From Euryarchaeota archaeon UBA250 (lineage in GTDB: Archaea > Thermoplasmatota > Poseidoniia > Poseidoniales > Thalassarchaeaceae): a stretch of 14,838 nucleotides of DNA. Positions 7,326 to 14,404 of this stretch are shown piece after piece. The first letter of the stretch is position 1, and each line of letters opens with the position of its first letter. A program made the position numbers and the translations under genes. Where the stretch lies: contig DATW01000088.1 in NCBI GenBank assembly GCA_002504845.1, positions 1-14,838 on the forward strand. The letters are read 5' to 3'. The notes below the pieces were generated by a model. That model was not told the origin of the DNA. It saw only the letters and a list, made by a program, of their open reading frames with translations, and ran no database searches.

Positions 7326-7910
7326 ATGGCACCTATGAATCATTTAGCAATGCTCCACGGGATGACTGGAACATCTGCGAAAATGAGGCCTCTGGCTGAA
7401 TCTCTTGCCCCGGGTAATTGGGGTGTTGTCTGTCCCGAGGGCACATACGTGCACCCCAAAAGTGGACGGGCCTGGTGGGTTCGAGATGATTTGACCGAGA
7501 CAGTGGCGCCCGCTGATCAGATTCTAATGTCGATGAAGAGTCTCGAACAAAGCCTCCCCGAAGGGAAATTAATCGTCGGAGGGTTCTCTCAAGGTGGCGC
7601 TATAGCCTCGGCGATGCTTGAAACGAGTATCGAGGAACGTATTGTTGGACTCGTACTTCTAGCCACCATGTCTGTGCGGGACGAGCAGCTTCGAGGAATC
7701 CTCAGATCAATTCGTCCCCGATCTGTGGTGTGGATGCACGGTGAAAGGGATCATATCGTCAATATTGCTGATGGCATGAAGCTGGCTTCGATGTTCGAAG
7801 ACGCTGGGTGGGATGTAATTCGTCTTCATCATGAGAAGGGACACATGATTGACTTGAGTCAGAAGGATTCCCTCGTCGATGCGATTAGGATAATGTCGGA
7901 AGATGGCTAA
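7326..7910 (+). CDS. Alpha/beta-hydrolase, phospholipase/carboxylesterase type
   Basis: This 194-residue protein is a compact alpha/beta-hydrolase of the small carboxylesterase group. The oxyanion motif is LHGMTGT (10-16), the nucleophile elbow GFSQGG holds Ser88, the acid is Asp142 in HGERDHIV, and the base is His173 in EKGHMID. All three triad residues are therefore present. There is no signal peptide, so it acts in the cytoplasm, presumably on small esters or lysophospholipids; the natural substrate is unknown. GGAG at 7314-7317 lies eight bases before ATG 7326; ATG 7335 is an alternative. It follows the lipoprotein gene with one base between. Its TAA overlaps the TAG of the convergent glutaredoxin gene (7907-7910). 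Confidence 0.88.
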   Translation: MAPMNHLAMLHGMTGTSAKMRPLAESLAPGNWGVVCPEGTYVHPKSGRAWWVRDDLTETVAPADQILMSMKSLEQSLPEGKLIVGGFSQGGAIASAMLETSIEERIVGLVLLATMSVRDEQLRGILRSIRPRSVVWMHGERDHIVNIADGMKLASMFEDAGWDVIRLHHEKGHMIDLSQKDSLVDAIRIMSEDG

Positions 7911-8170
7911 AGATAACTCTTCAATTCATCGAAGCCGCCGACGAATATTACTTCCTTTCTGAGATCAAAGATGATGGGCACAGTCCTGTGCCCTGTCGCC
8001 ATTATCAAGTCAGATCGTAGTTGGACATCGTCATCTAGATTGAATTCAGTGTACGACATGCGAGAGGCTTCGAGGAGCCTCTTTGCAGCCACACAATAGC
8101 CACATACTGTCTTTGAGAATACTAAGAAGTCGGTTTCGACTTCCTCAAACTGATGGAGCGGGTTTGTCAT
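7907..8170 (-). CDS. Glutaredoxin-like thiol-disulfide oxidoreductase
   Basis: This 87-residue protein has the size and pattern of a single-domain glutaredoxin. It has strand DFLVFSKTVCGYCVAAK (14-30) with redox Cys23 and Cys26 (CGYC), the cis-proline motif TVP at 63-65, and the C-terminal VGGFDEL (77-83) that helps bind a small thiol or partner. It would reduce protein disulfides or mixed disulfides in the cytoplasm. Its ATG lies inside the end of the protease-transporter gene (26-base overlap), so the two are translationally coupled. It converges on the esterase gene with overlapping stop codons. The electron donor is unknown, but a thioredoxin reductase gene lies at the other end of the window. 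Confidence 0.88.
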   Translation of the reverse strand: MTNPLHQFEEVETDFLVFSKTVCGYCVAAKRLLEASRMSYTEFNLDDDVQLRSDLIMATGHRTVPIIFDLRKEVIFVGGFDELKSYL

Positions 8171-11100
8171 CGATCATCACATCGCCTAAGATTGGTTCGA
8201 ATATTTCTGGCTCATCTTCTGAATGTGTGTCATCGCCCTCAAGGATCCTGTCAGTCTCATCCTCATCAATGAATACAAGCATGAATACCGTTATGAGAGT
8301 CAGAGCGGCACCGATGTAGATAGCAGACTTGTAGTCGAATACCGAAATCATCCTCTCTGTGAGGGTGTATGCAAAGACGCCTGAGAGATTAAACAAGGAC
8401 ATGTATGCTGTAAATTGGGTTCCCCCCACTTTGCTCCATGTCAGCCTCATACTCAGCGAAATGATGCATATCCACGCCATCCCTCCGACAAACGCCTGCG
8501 CAATCAGGTAGACGGTCATTATCGAGGTGTTAGACCAAAGGGGCTCGAGGAGTGCGAAACATGCATTCGCAAGAGCCAGTACAGTAAATCCGACCATCGC
8601 AACTCTCCTGACGCCGAATCTATCTCCCAGCAGACCTCCGATGATTTGGCCAATTAGCCCACCAAAGACCACGACTCCCCCGACTATTCCATTGTACTTC
8701 GCCTGGGACCAGCCTGCTTCATTGATGAAGATGTCAATCACAATTGGGCCCACGAATATGTAGAGTTCGGAGAGTAAGCAGAGCCCGATCAATAGCAAAG
8801 CAGAACGGACAGAGAATGCCTTCGTAAGATAGAATGAGGTTTCAGCGACGCCTCGCCTCGTCCCCTCGGGAAGACGTGCTAATGGGTTCGTAACGCTCGA
8901 TCCCAATATCCCTCTGGCGGAAAGAGCGAATGCGACTAATGATATCAGGAAGAAGAGGTAGCTCACAGGATTGGTGATCTGCCTGATGTTATCGCCTAGC
9001 TTGAAATCGATGGTGAAGACATCTATTGCGAATCCGACTACCCACACCAACAGAGCCGCTATCGTAAAGAATGCAGCTACGGATATTCTTCTACTATCCA
9101 GCGTCAATCCGACTTTCCGAGCGATCTTGAATCTCTGCTCTTCCAGCCATGGCTCTGATACCTGGGGTCCGTCAACGTCAATGCCCTGTGCGTCGCCTTG
9201 GCCGTCTAAATCATCCCACCACTGACTTTCATCCGGCTTGGACCAAGGGAACAATTTGACGCCTGGCTTCTCGACCATGGTAAGTGGAACGAGCAATATG
9301 AGGGAAAGGAGTACGAGTTGGATGGCAATCACGCCACTGATGCCGATTTGAGTAACTGAAACTCCGAGCACTGCACCGCCTACGATTATTCCAGCCCTCT
9401 TGGCTGCAAACATGAAGCCGTTGGCCTTCGCCACCTCGTTTGGCTCAAGTATCTCCACCGCCAGAGCATCGGTACCGACATCTTGCAGGGAAGCGAATAT
9501 ATTGTGTACGAACAATAAGCGTGTTACTAGGTCTATCTCAGCATTCAAGTCAGGCACTAGGAGGAGCGTCCCTAGTGTGACAACCATACCTGCCTGGGCT
9601 ATGAGCACCCATTGCCTTCTAGCGCCGTATCGAGGTATATTCACAGCATCCACGACTGGCCCCCATATCCACTTGAATGTCCAAGGTAACGCTACTGTGG
9701 CAAACAGTATGGCGATATCTCCAATCGGGACTCCATTGTCAACCAGGTATGCTGCAAATGTGACGCTGGCAAAGCCCCATGGGAGGCCTTGTGCAAAGTA
9801 AAGAATACATAGTGTTAGAAGCCTCTTGGTTCCATTCTCGGTGAGTGGTCCTCCCCGTCGTATTTCGGACGAGAATTTCCGAAAGCCGCCCGTAAATGAT
9901 CCGAATGGGTCTTCTCGCCAATTTGAAGAGGGGGTTGATTCGCTATCTTCCTCATCATTTTCTTGCTTCTTAACGGGACTTGTGGACCAGTCTTCCCTAA
10001 GGGCGGTCCATCCAAGAAGTGCAAGAGTGGCAAGGAAGGGGATGAAGAACACGTATGCTCCAATGGAAGACTGGCCCCCAGCGCCTCCGCTTGAGCCCGA
10101 TGCCTCATCTACGAGGACGACTCTTCGGGCATCCACGGGAGACATTCTCTCGTCGCTGATCACCAGCCGAGCATACACTGTCGAGTTGCCTGACTGAGTA
10201 TGTGGATCCAACTTAATGTTCCAAGACGACCAGTCTCCCCCAGATGATAGGTCGGCTGCTTGCTTCCAATCGTCGCCTCCAACCATAACCTCTACGAATC
10301 CGACGCCTGGAACCCCGCCTGTCGAAGTACCTGATATCCTAGACTCGTTTCCTAGATGCTCCAACGTTTCAATGTTCATTGAAACGTTCAAGGAAGAGTC
10401 TATTGCGCCTGCTGCCTGTACGAAAGATAGAGGATCTGCCTGGCCGTATCCAAACTCGTTATCTGGACGGGTTTCCAAAACACTACAGTCATTGAATCCA
10501 GGATCGTCGAGAAGTTGAATATCGCGTTCTATCGAGAGAGCGCTTACGATAGACTTGACCTGTTCATGGTCGATATCTGGGTTTGCCTCGACCATCAATG
10601 CAGCAATACCCGCCATGAGCGGAGTTGCCATACTGGTTCCAGATTTACTCGTGTAACCATCAGAAGTAGCGGCATCAGGGGCCATTATGTTCGACCCTAT
10701 CGTCGAAACGTCGGGCTTGACACGTCCATCAGAGGTATAGCCCCTGCTTGAATAAATGGCCAAACCCAGATCCTTGTCCAGGCTTGCGACTGTGATGGGG
10801 AGATTTGCATCGCCTGGGCTGTCAATGGTATTGCAACCGGCCAATGTTGCGCCACCAAATTCATTTCCAGCTGAGAGGAATGTTATGATTCCCGATGCTG
10901 CGACAGCATCCATCTGCTGGCTCCATGCTGATGAGCCGTCGTTGTCGAAATGAATCTCAAACTGCTGCTCGCCAAGTGAAGAGGTTAGGATGTCTATACC
11001 TTTGGAATCCTTGTTCTCAATTGCCCACTGCGCACCTTCTATCACGTCTTGGATGTCGCCCTCACAACATGCGAGGATATTGACGACCCATGCACCTGGT

Positions 11101-11951
11101 GCGACCCCAACATACTTCGAACCGTCAGGCGCCTCTTGTCCACCGCCTGTGCCAGCAGCAATACCTGCAACATGTGAACCATGAGTCCCCGAATCGTATG
11201 ATTCACTTGCTGGTCGCTCGGAGTCGGTGATTACAGCATCATAGAAAGCCGAAATCTTTGGGTCGCAATCAATTGTAATCGGAGTTGGGTTGAATGGATC
11301 TGGATCAGGCTGATCGCAACCTAAAGTAATCTCGTCATCCAAATCATTGAGTCCCTCATGATCTCCTCTCACCCCTGTATCTAGTACAGCGATGGTGACT
11401 CCTGTTCCATCATAGCCATACTGGGACCATACCTGATCAACCCCCATATTCGGGGCTGCTTCATTCATATGGGTTTCAGCCAAACCCAGATCCTCCAGCA
11501 TTACGACTCCAGATAGATCGAGGATTGGGGAGTCGCGATGAAGAAGATCAATCGGGACTGTAGCGATCAGACTGTCCAGATATATCGGGCGCATTGTAAC
11601 TTCCGCACCCAGTTCTTCAACCGCCTCGACGTCTGCTGAGGAGGGATGGTGATCATAATCAATGAAGACTCTTGCATTGCCGGCATCTGCCATCCTCCAC
11701 CAACTGGAATAGAACTCAGTTGGTTGTTCAAGTAGCCACTCGAGCCTGTCATCAATCATGTTTTGATCGGAGTCTCTGGACCAATCATTCCACCACTCGT
11801 CATGGATCTCGAGAGCATGCCTTGGTTGCCACTCGCCGGCATGGTCGTAACCGCCTCTTTCACCATCTCGAGGATTGATCTGAGAAGCGGTGAGCGGGAT
11901 GAGCAATGTTGCCAATATTAGCAGCGCGACTGCTCGACGCGATGTCGTCAT
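8145..11951 (-). CDS. Subtilisin-like serine protease fused to an AmpG-like MFS transporter
   Basis: One uninterrupted frame of 1268 residues. Residues 1-25 are a signal peptide and about 26-165 a pro-region-like segment. About 170-520 is an S8 peptidase with Asp191 (AVLDTGV), His257 (GTHGSHVAG), Asn363 (SAGNE) and Ser440 (SGTSMATP), all catalytic residues in place. About 521-615 looks like a beta-sandwich. A Gly/Ser linker then leads to a membrane anchor at 630-651. An acidic cytoplasmic linker with a basic end (652-710) is followed by a transporter (711-1230) resembling AmpG-type major-facilitator permeases. It has ILYFAQGLPWGF, ALPWTFKWIWGPVVD, and motif A GGLLGDRFGVRR. Two extra helices (about 956-979 and 994-1015) lie between the transporter halves. 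With the protease outside, the anchor places the transporter N-terminus inside, its normal orientation. A TTG precedes ATG 11951 directly. The end overlaps the glutaredoxin gene. Transported substrate unknown; peptide uptake is an inference. Confidence 0.9.
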   Translation of the reverse strand: MTTSRRAVALLILATLLIPLTASQINPRDGERGGYDHAGEWQPRHALEIHDEWWNDWSRDSDQNMIDDRLEWLLEQPTEFYSSWWRMADAGNARVFIDYDHHPSSADVEAVEELGAEVTMRPIYLDSLIATVPIDLLHRDSPILDLSGVVMLEDLGLAETHMNEAAPNMGVDQVWSQYGYDGTGVTIAVLDTGVRGDHEGLNDLDDEITLGCDQPDPDPFNPTPITIDCDPKISAFYDAVITDSERPASESYDSGTHGSHVAGIAAGTGGGQEAPDGSKYVGVAPGAWVVNILACCEGDIQDVIEGAQWAIENKDSKGIDILTSSLGEQQFEIHFDNDGSSAWSQQMDAVAASGIITFLSAGNEFGGATLAGCNTIDSPGDANLPITVASLDKDLGLAIYSSRGYTSDGRVKPDVSTIGSNIMAPDAATSDGYTSKSGTSMATPLMAGIAALMVEANPDIDHEQVKSIVSALSIERDIQLLDDPGFNDCSVLETRPDNEFGYGQADPLSFVQAAGAIDSSLNVSMNIETLEHLGNESRISGTSTGGVPGVGFVEVMVGGDDWKQAADLSSGGDWSSWNIKLDPHTQSGNSTVYARLVISDERMSPVDARRVVLVDEASGSSGGAGGQSSIGAYVFFIPFLATLALLGWTALREDWSTSPVKKQENDEEDSESTPSSNWREDPFGSFTGGFRKFSSEIRRGGPLTENGTKRLLTLCILYFAQGLPWGFASVTFAAYLVDNGVPIGDIAILFATVALPWTFKWIWGPVVDAVNIPRYGARRQWVLIAQAGMVVTLGTLLLVPDLNAEIDLVTRLLFVHNIFASLQDVGTDALAVEILEPNEVAKANGFMFAAKRAGIIVGGAVLGVSVTQIGISGVIAIQLVLLSLILLVPLTMVEKPGVKLFPWSKPDESQWWDDLDGQGDAQGIDVDGPQVSEPWLEEQRFKIARKVGLTLDSRRISVAAFFTIAALLVWVVGFAIDVFTIDFKLGDNIRQITNPVSYLFFLISLVAFALSARGILGSSVTNPLARLPEGTRRGVAETSFYLTKAFSVRSALLLIGLCLLSELYIFVGPIVIDIFINEAGWSQAKYNGIVGGVVVFGGLIGQIIGGLLGDRFGVRRVAMVGFTVLALANACFALLEPLWSNTSIMTVYLIAQAFVGGMAWICIISLSMRLTWSKVGGTQFTAYMSLFNLSGVFAYTLTERMISVFDYKSAIYIGAALTLITVFMLVFIDEDETDRILEGDDTHSEDEPEIFEPILGDVMIDDKPAPSV

Positions 11952-11975
11952 CAAGTTCCCGGGTGAGGCTTACCT

Positions 11976-12004
11976 CATGTTACTTGCGCTCAATTGGAAA
12001 CATG
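11976..12004. promoter_or_regulatory. Inverted repeat in the divergent protease-transporter/ribB intergenic region
   Basis: CATGTT (11976-11981) and AACATG (11999-12004) form a symmetric pair of six-base arms with a 17-base spacer. They are nearly central in the 101-base gap between the divergent genes. A dimeric regulator could control one or both directions from here. The arms are short, and no matching second site was found, so confidence is low. Confidence 0.22.
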
Positions 12005-12023
12005 TGGGGGCGAAACGTCACCC

Positions 12024-12030
12024 TATTTAG
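12024..12030 (+). promoter_or_regulatory. Weak TATA-like element upstream of ribB
   Basis: TATTTAG is the only A/T-rich element on the plus strand close to ribB. It predicts a start site near 12050-12055, which would leave out the good ribosome-binding site GGAGG at 12041-12045. Either the spacing is shorter than usual or this is not the promoter. Confidence 0.2.
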
Positions 12031-12052
12031 CAGAACATCGGGAGGAAGGCTC

Positions 12053-12781
12053 ATGGATGCGCCGAGCGAGCCGGATCAAGTGGCCTTGGCAGTCGATGCA
12101 TTCAGCAAAGGTAAGCCTGTGATGGTTTTCGATTCTTCTTTCAGAGAGAGTGAGACTGATCTGCTTTGGCCGGCGCAATATGCCAGCCCAGAAGTCATAC
12201 GAAAACTTAGACAAGATTGTGGTGGGCTACTCTTTCTTGCGATAGGCGAGGAGATCGGGGGTATGTTCGATTTGCCTTGGCTTCAGGATATACATGTTCA
12301 TCCGACATTGACTGCCCTTCACCCTGTTCTTGATCTGCTTAAGACCAACGATTTGCAGTACGATACCCGGTCCGCGTTCACACTCTCAATCAATCACAGA
12401 GAGACGTACACAGGCATTACAGACAGGGACAGAGCGCTTACTACGAGAAGATTTGGAGAGCTATGCGACGAGTTGATGCGCTCCAATACGACGCCGGAAA
12501 AGGCTCGTATCGCTCTGGGAAAGGAATTTCGAACGCCCGGCCATATCCCCGTGTGTAGAGAGGCACCAGGGGGATTGACTTCTCGACAGGGGCATACAGA
12601 GCTAGCCGTGAGCATCGCGAGGCTTGCCGGATTGAGGCCTTGTACGATTGGAGCTGAGATGCTTCAATCAGATGGGGATGGGGCACTTCCTGTTGAAGAG
12701 GCTCGAATCTATGCGATGCGCCACTCCATACCCATGCTTACAGGCGATGATTTGCTCAAAGCCCATGGACTTGGAGATTAG
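12053..12781 (+). CDS. ribB: 3,4-dihydroxy-2-butanone 4-phosphate synthase
   Basis: RibB converts ribulose 5-phosphate to 3,4-dihydroxy-2-butanone 4-phosphate plus formate, the sugar branch of riboflavin synthesis. The 242-residue protein has the family motifs: FDSSFRESETDLLWPAQ (26-42, the acidic metal and substrate loop), AFTLSINHRETYTGITDRDR (108-127), and SRQGHTELAVSIARLAGLRP (177-196) with the substrate-binding RxGHTE. It is a stand-alone RibB without a GTP cyclohydrolase II domain. The frame is open back to 11906, but the extra part is not family-like. ATG 12053 lies seven bases after GGAGG (12041-12045), which decides the start. It is the first gene of the rib cluster, divergent from the protease-transporter gene, and 11 bases before ribL. 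Confidence 0.95.
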   Translation: MDAPSEPDQVALAVDAFSKGKPVMVFDSSFRESETDLLWPAQYASPEVIRKLRQDCGGLLFLAIGEEIGGMFDLPWLQDIHVHPTLTALHPVLDLLKTNDLQYDTRSAFTLSINHRETYTGITDRDRALTTRRFGELCDELMRSNTTPEKARIALGKEFRTPGHIPVCREAPGGLTSRQGHTELAVSIARLAGLRPCTIGAEMLQSDGDGALPVEEARIYAMRHSIPMLTGDDLLKAHGLGD

Positions 12782-12792
12782 GACGTGATTGG

Positions 12793-13248
12793 ATGACTCG
12801 GATAATGGCTGTAGGTGTGTTCGATCTTTTACATGCAGGACATCTGCACTACTTGGAGCAGGCAAAACTGCTGGGAGATGATCTCGTAGTCGTAGTTGCA
12901 CATGACGACACAGTTCGTCAGCGGAAGCATGAGCCGGTGACATCACATGACTTGCGGAAGAGGATGGTTGAGGGACTGAAACCAGTAAACTCAGCAATTG
13001 TAGGGAATCCCCCTTCTACACCCATATTCGATATATTGGGCGACATCTCACCAGACATTATTGCTCTCGGATATGATCAGAAACATTCCATAGATGCCAT
13101 CCGGGAGGGGTTGGATTCGAATGGTTACGGGGATGTCGACGTGATTAGGGTAGATGGCCTTTCAGACGATCTTGATGGGACCAGAAAAATAATCGCCAAA
13201 ATCTTGAGTCTTTGGCCGAATGAAGAGGGCGGCCCGTTTGAGGAGTGA
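12793..13248 (+). CDS. ribL: FAD synthase, archaeal cytidylyltransferase type
   Basis: RibL adenylates FMN with ATP to make FAD; it is the archaeal solution, unrelated to the bifunctional bacterial RibF. The 151-residue protein has the nucleotidyltransferase signature GVFDLLHAGHLHYLEQAK (8-25) with HAGH at 14-17, the strand LVVVVAHDDTVRQRK (31-45), IIALGYDQ (89-96), and the second substrate motif GTRKI (129-133). Related members act as glycerol-3-phosphate or phosphoethanolamine cytidylyltransferases. The position inside a riboflavin cluster and the GYDQ motif favour FAD synthase. TAGGA overlapping the ribB stop gives a weak ribosome-binding site nine bases before ATG 12793. Six bases separate it from ribE. 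Confidence 0.9.
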   Translation: MTRIMAVGVFDLLHAGHLHYLEQAKLLGDDLVVVVAHDDTVRQRKHEPVTSHDLRKRMVEGLKPVNSAIVGNPPSTPIFDILGDISPDIIALGYDQKHSIDAIREGLDSNGYGDVDVIRVDGLSDDLDGTRKIIAKILSLWPNEEGGPFEE

Positions 13249-13254
13249 TTGATA

Positions 13255-13938
13255 GTGTTCACAGGTATTGTCGAGGGTAAAGCGGAACTTACTTCGGTGA
13301 AGGAATTCGATGGATTCACTAGATGGGTTGTTGAACTGCCCCCGAAGCATGGAGAAAATTTGGAAATTGGGGCGAGTGTCGCTCTAGATGGTGTCTGCCT
13401 TACTGTTGTCCAGATAGATGGTGACTCCGTGTCCTTCGACCTCATACAAGAGACTCTGGAACGTTCGACTCTCTGTGTTCGAAAAGCAGGTGACTGGTTG
13501 AATATGGAACGTGCTCTCAGATATGGTGATGAAGTGGGGGGGCATCTTGTATCGGGGCATGTAATGGCTGTTGGAAAAATAAACAGGATAGATGTTCCCG
13601 AGCAGGGTAGCAATGGATCGAAGACGCTAGATATTGAAATCCATGTGCCCCCTGAAGTCTCTGAATATATCTTCGAGAAGGGGTATATTGCAATAGATGG
13701 AATCTCCCTGACAGTCGGTAAGACCTATGAATCGGGAGAATTCAATCTCCACATTATTCCAGAAACAATACGACGTACGACACTTGCTGAAAAGGAAGTG
13801 GGCTCTACAGTCAATGTGGAAATAGAATCGTCGACCCAGGCCGTTGTCGATACTGTCAAGAAAATGCTAAGTGGAAATCCATTATTAGATTTAAACAACC
13901 GCGATCAACTGTCGAACCGGGAGGGGGACTCTGAATGA
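13255..13938 (+). CDS. ribE: Riboflavin synthase, two-domain bacterial/eukaryotic type
   Basis: The enzyme dismutates two molecules of 6,7-dimethyl-8-ribityllumazine to riboflavin and the pyrimidine precursor. The protein has two lumazine-binding domains: residues 1-95 with MFTGIVE at the N-terminus and ALDGVCLTV (44-52), and about 96-200 with GGHLVSGHV (95-103) and AIDGISLTV (146-154), then NLHIIPETIRRTTL. The start is GTG 13255, because it gives the invariant MFTGIVE N-terminus and lies nine bases after AGGAG (13241-13245). A TTG at 13249 would add two residues. The 227-residue length includes a polar tail of about 20 residues beyond the usual end. This is the trimeric type common in bacteria, not the archaeal RibC type. 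It overlaps ribH by four bases. Confidence 0.95.
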   Translation: MFTGIVEGKAELTSVKEFDGFTRWVVELPPKHGENLEIGASVALDGVCLTVVQIDGDSVSFDLIQETLERSTLCVRKAGDWLNMERALRYGDEVGGHLVSGHVMAVGKINRIDVPEQGSNGSKTLDIEIHVPPEVSEYIFEKGYIAIDGISLTVGKTYESGEFNLHIIPETIRRTTLAEKEVGSTVNVEIESSTQAVVDTVKKMLSGNPLLDLNNRDQLSNREGDSE

Positions 13939-14333
13939 ATTCCATAGCTCTTGTATGCGGTTCATTCCACAAAAAGGAAGTTGAAGAGATGATTTTCCAT
14001 GCTGAATCGGAAGCAGCTGAATGCGGCCTAGAAATAACGGATGTAGTATGGGTCCCCGGTTCGATGGAAGCCCCCCTAGCAACTGCCCGTCTACTTGAAA
14101 ATGAGCGGATTGCAGGCGTGGCCTGTCTTGGCATCATAGAGAAGGGGCAAACAAGCCACGGGCTTGCAATGGGACAAGCAGTGATCAAGAGTCTCGTTGA
14201 TCTTCAGATTGGATATGACAAACCGGTTGGTCTAGGAATTATCGGTCCAGGTGCAGAGCCCGAACATATTGAATCTCGACTAGAGCCTCATGCCAGAGCA
14301 GCGATAAAGGCAATTCAAGCAATGATCGGGTAA
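13935..14333 (+). CDS. ribH: 6,7-dimethyl-8-ribityllumazine synthase
   Basis: Lumazine synthase condenses the RibB product with 5-amino-6-ribitylamino-uracil, giving the substrate of riboflavin synthase. At 132 residues it has the short archaeal length. Matching segments are ALVCGSFHKKEVEEM (5-19, with the stacking aromatic Phe11), VPGSMEAPLA (40-49), LGIIEKGQTSHG (65-76) with catalytic His75, and KPVGLGIIGPG (96-106). The last resembles methanogen RibH more than archaeal riboflavin synthase RibC, which shares this fold, so the RibH call is preferred. The ATG overlaps the ribE stop as ATGA, and GAGGGGG (13921-13927) is the ribosome-binding site. These signs indicate coupled translation and possibly a RibE-RibH complex. 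Confidence 0.93.
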   Translation: MNSIALVCGSFHKKEVEEMIFHAESEAAECGLEITDVVWVPGSMEAPLATARLLENERIAGVACLGIIEKGQTSHGLAMGQAVIKSLVDLQIGYDKPVGLGIIGPGAEPEHIESRLEPHARAAIKAIQAMIG

Positions 14334-14404
14334 CGGTTCTGGCAATCATAATCCTCGATTCGTATGGTCAATGTTGAAGGGACTCCTAGCATTCAGAAGC
14401 GCAT

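Noticed and set aside
10759..11494. Exact 16-base repeat GCCAAACCCAGATCCT at 10759-10774 and 11479-11494
   Set aside because: Both copies encode Asp-Leu-Gly-Leu-Ala in the same gene, at unrelated places in the protease. There are no further copies or flanking similarity, so coincidence of codon choice is the simpler explanation.
11906..12052. Upstream extension of ribB in the same frame
   Set aside because: It overlaps the protease start on the other strand and lacks family similarity, while GGAGG seven bases before ATG 12053 marks the start.
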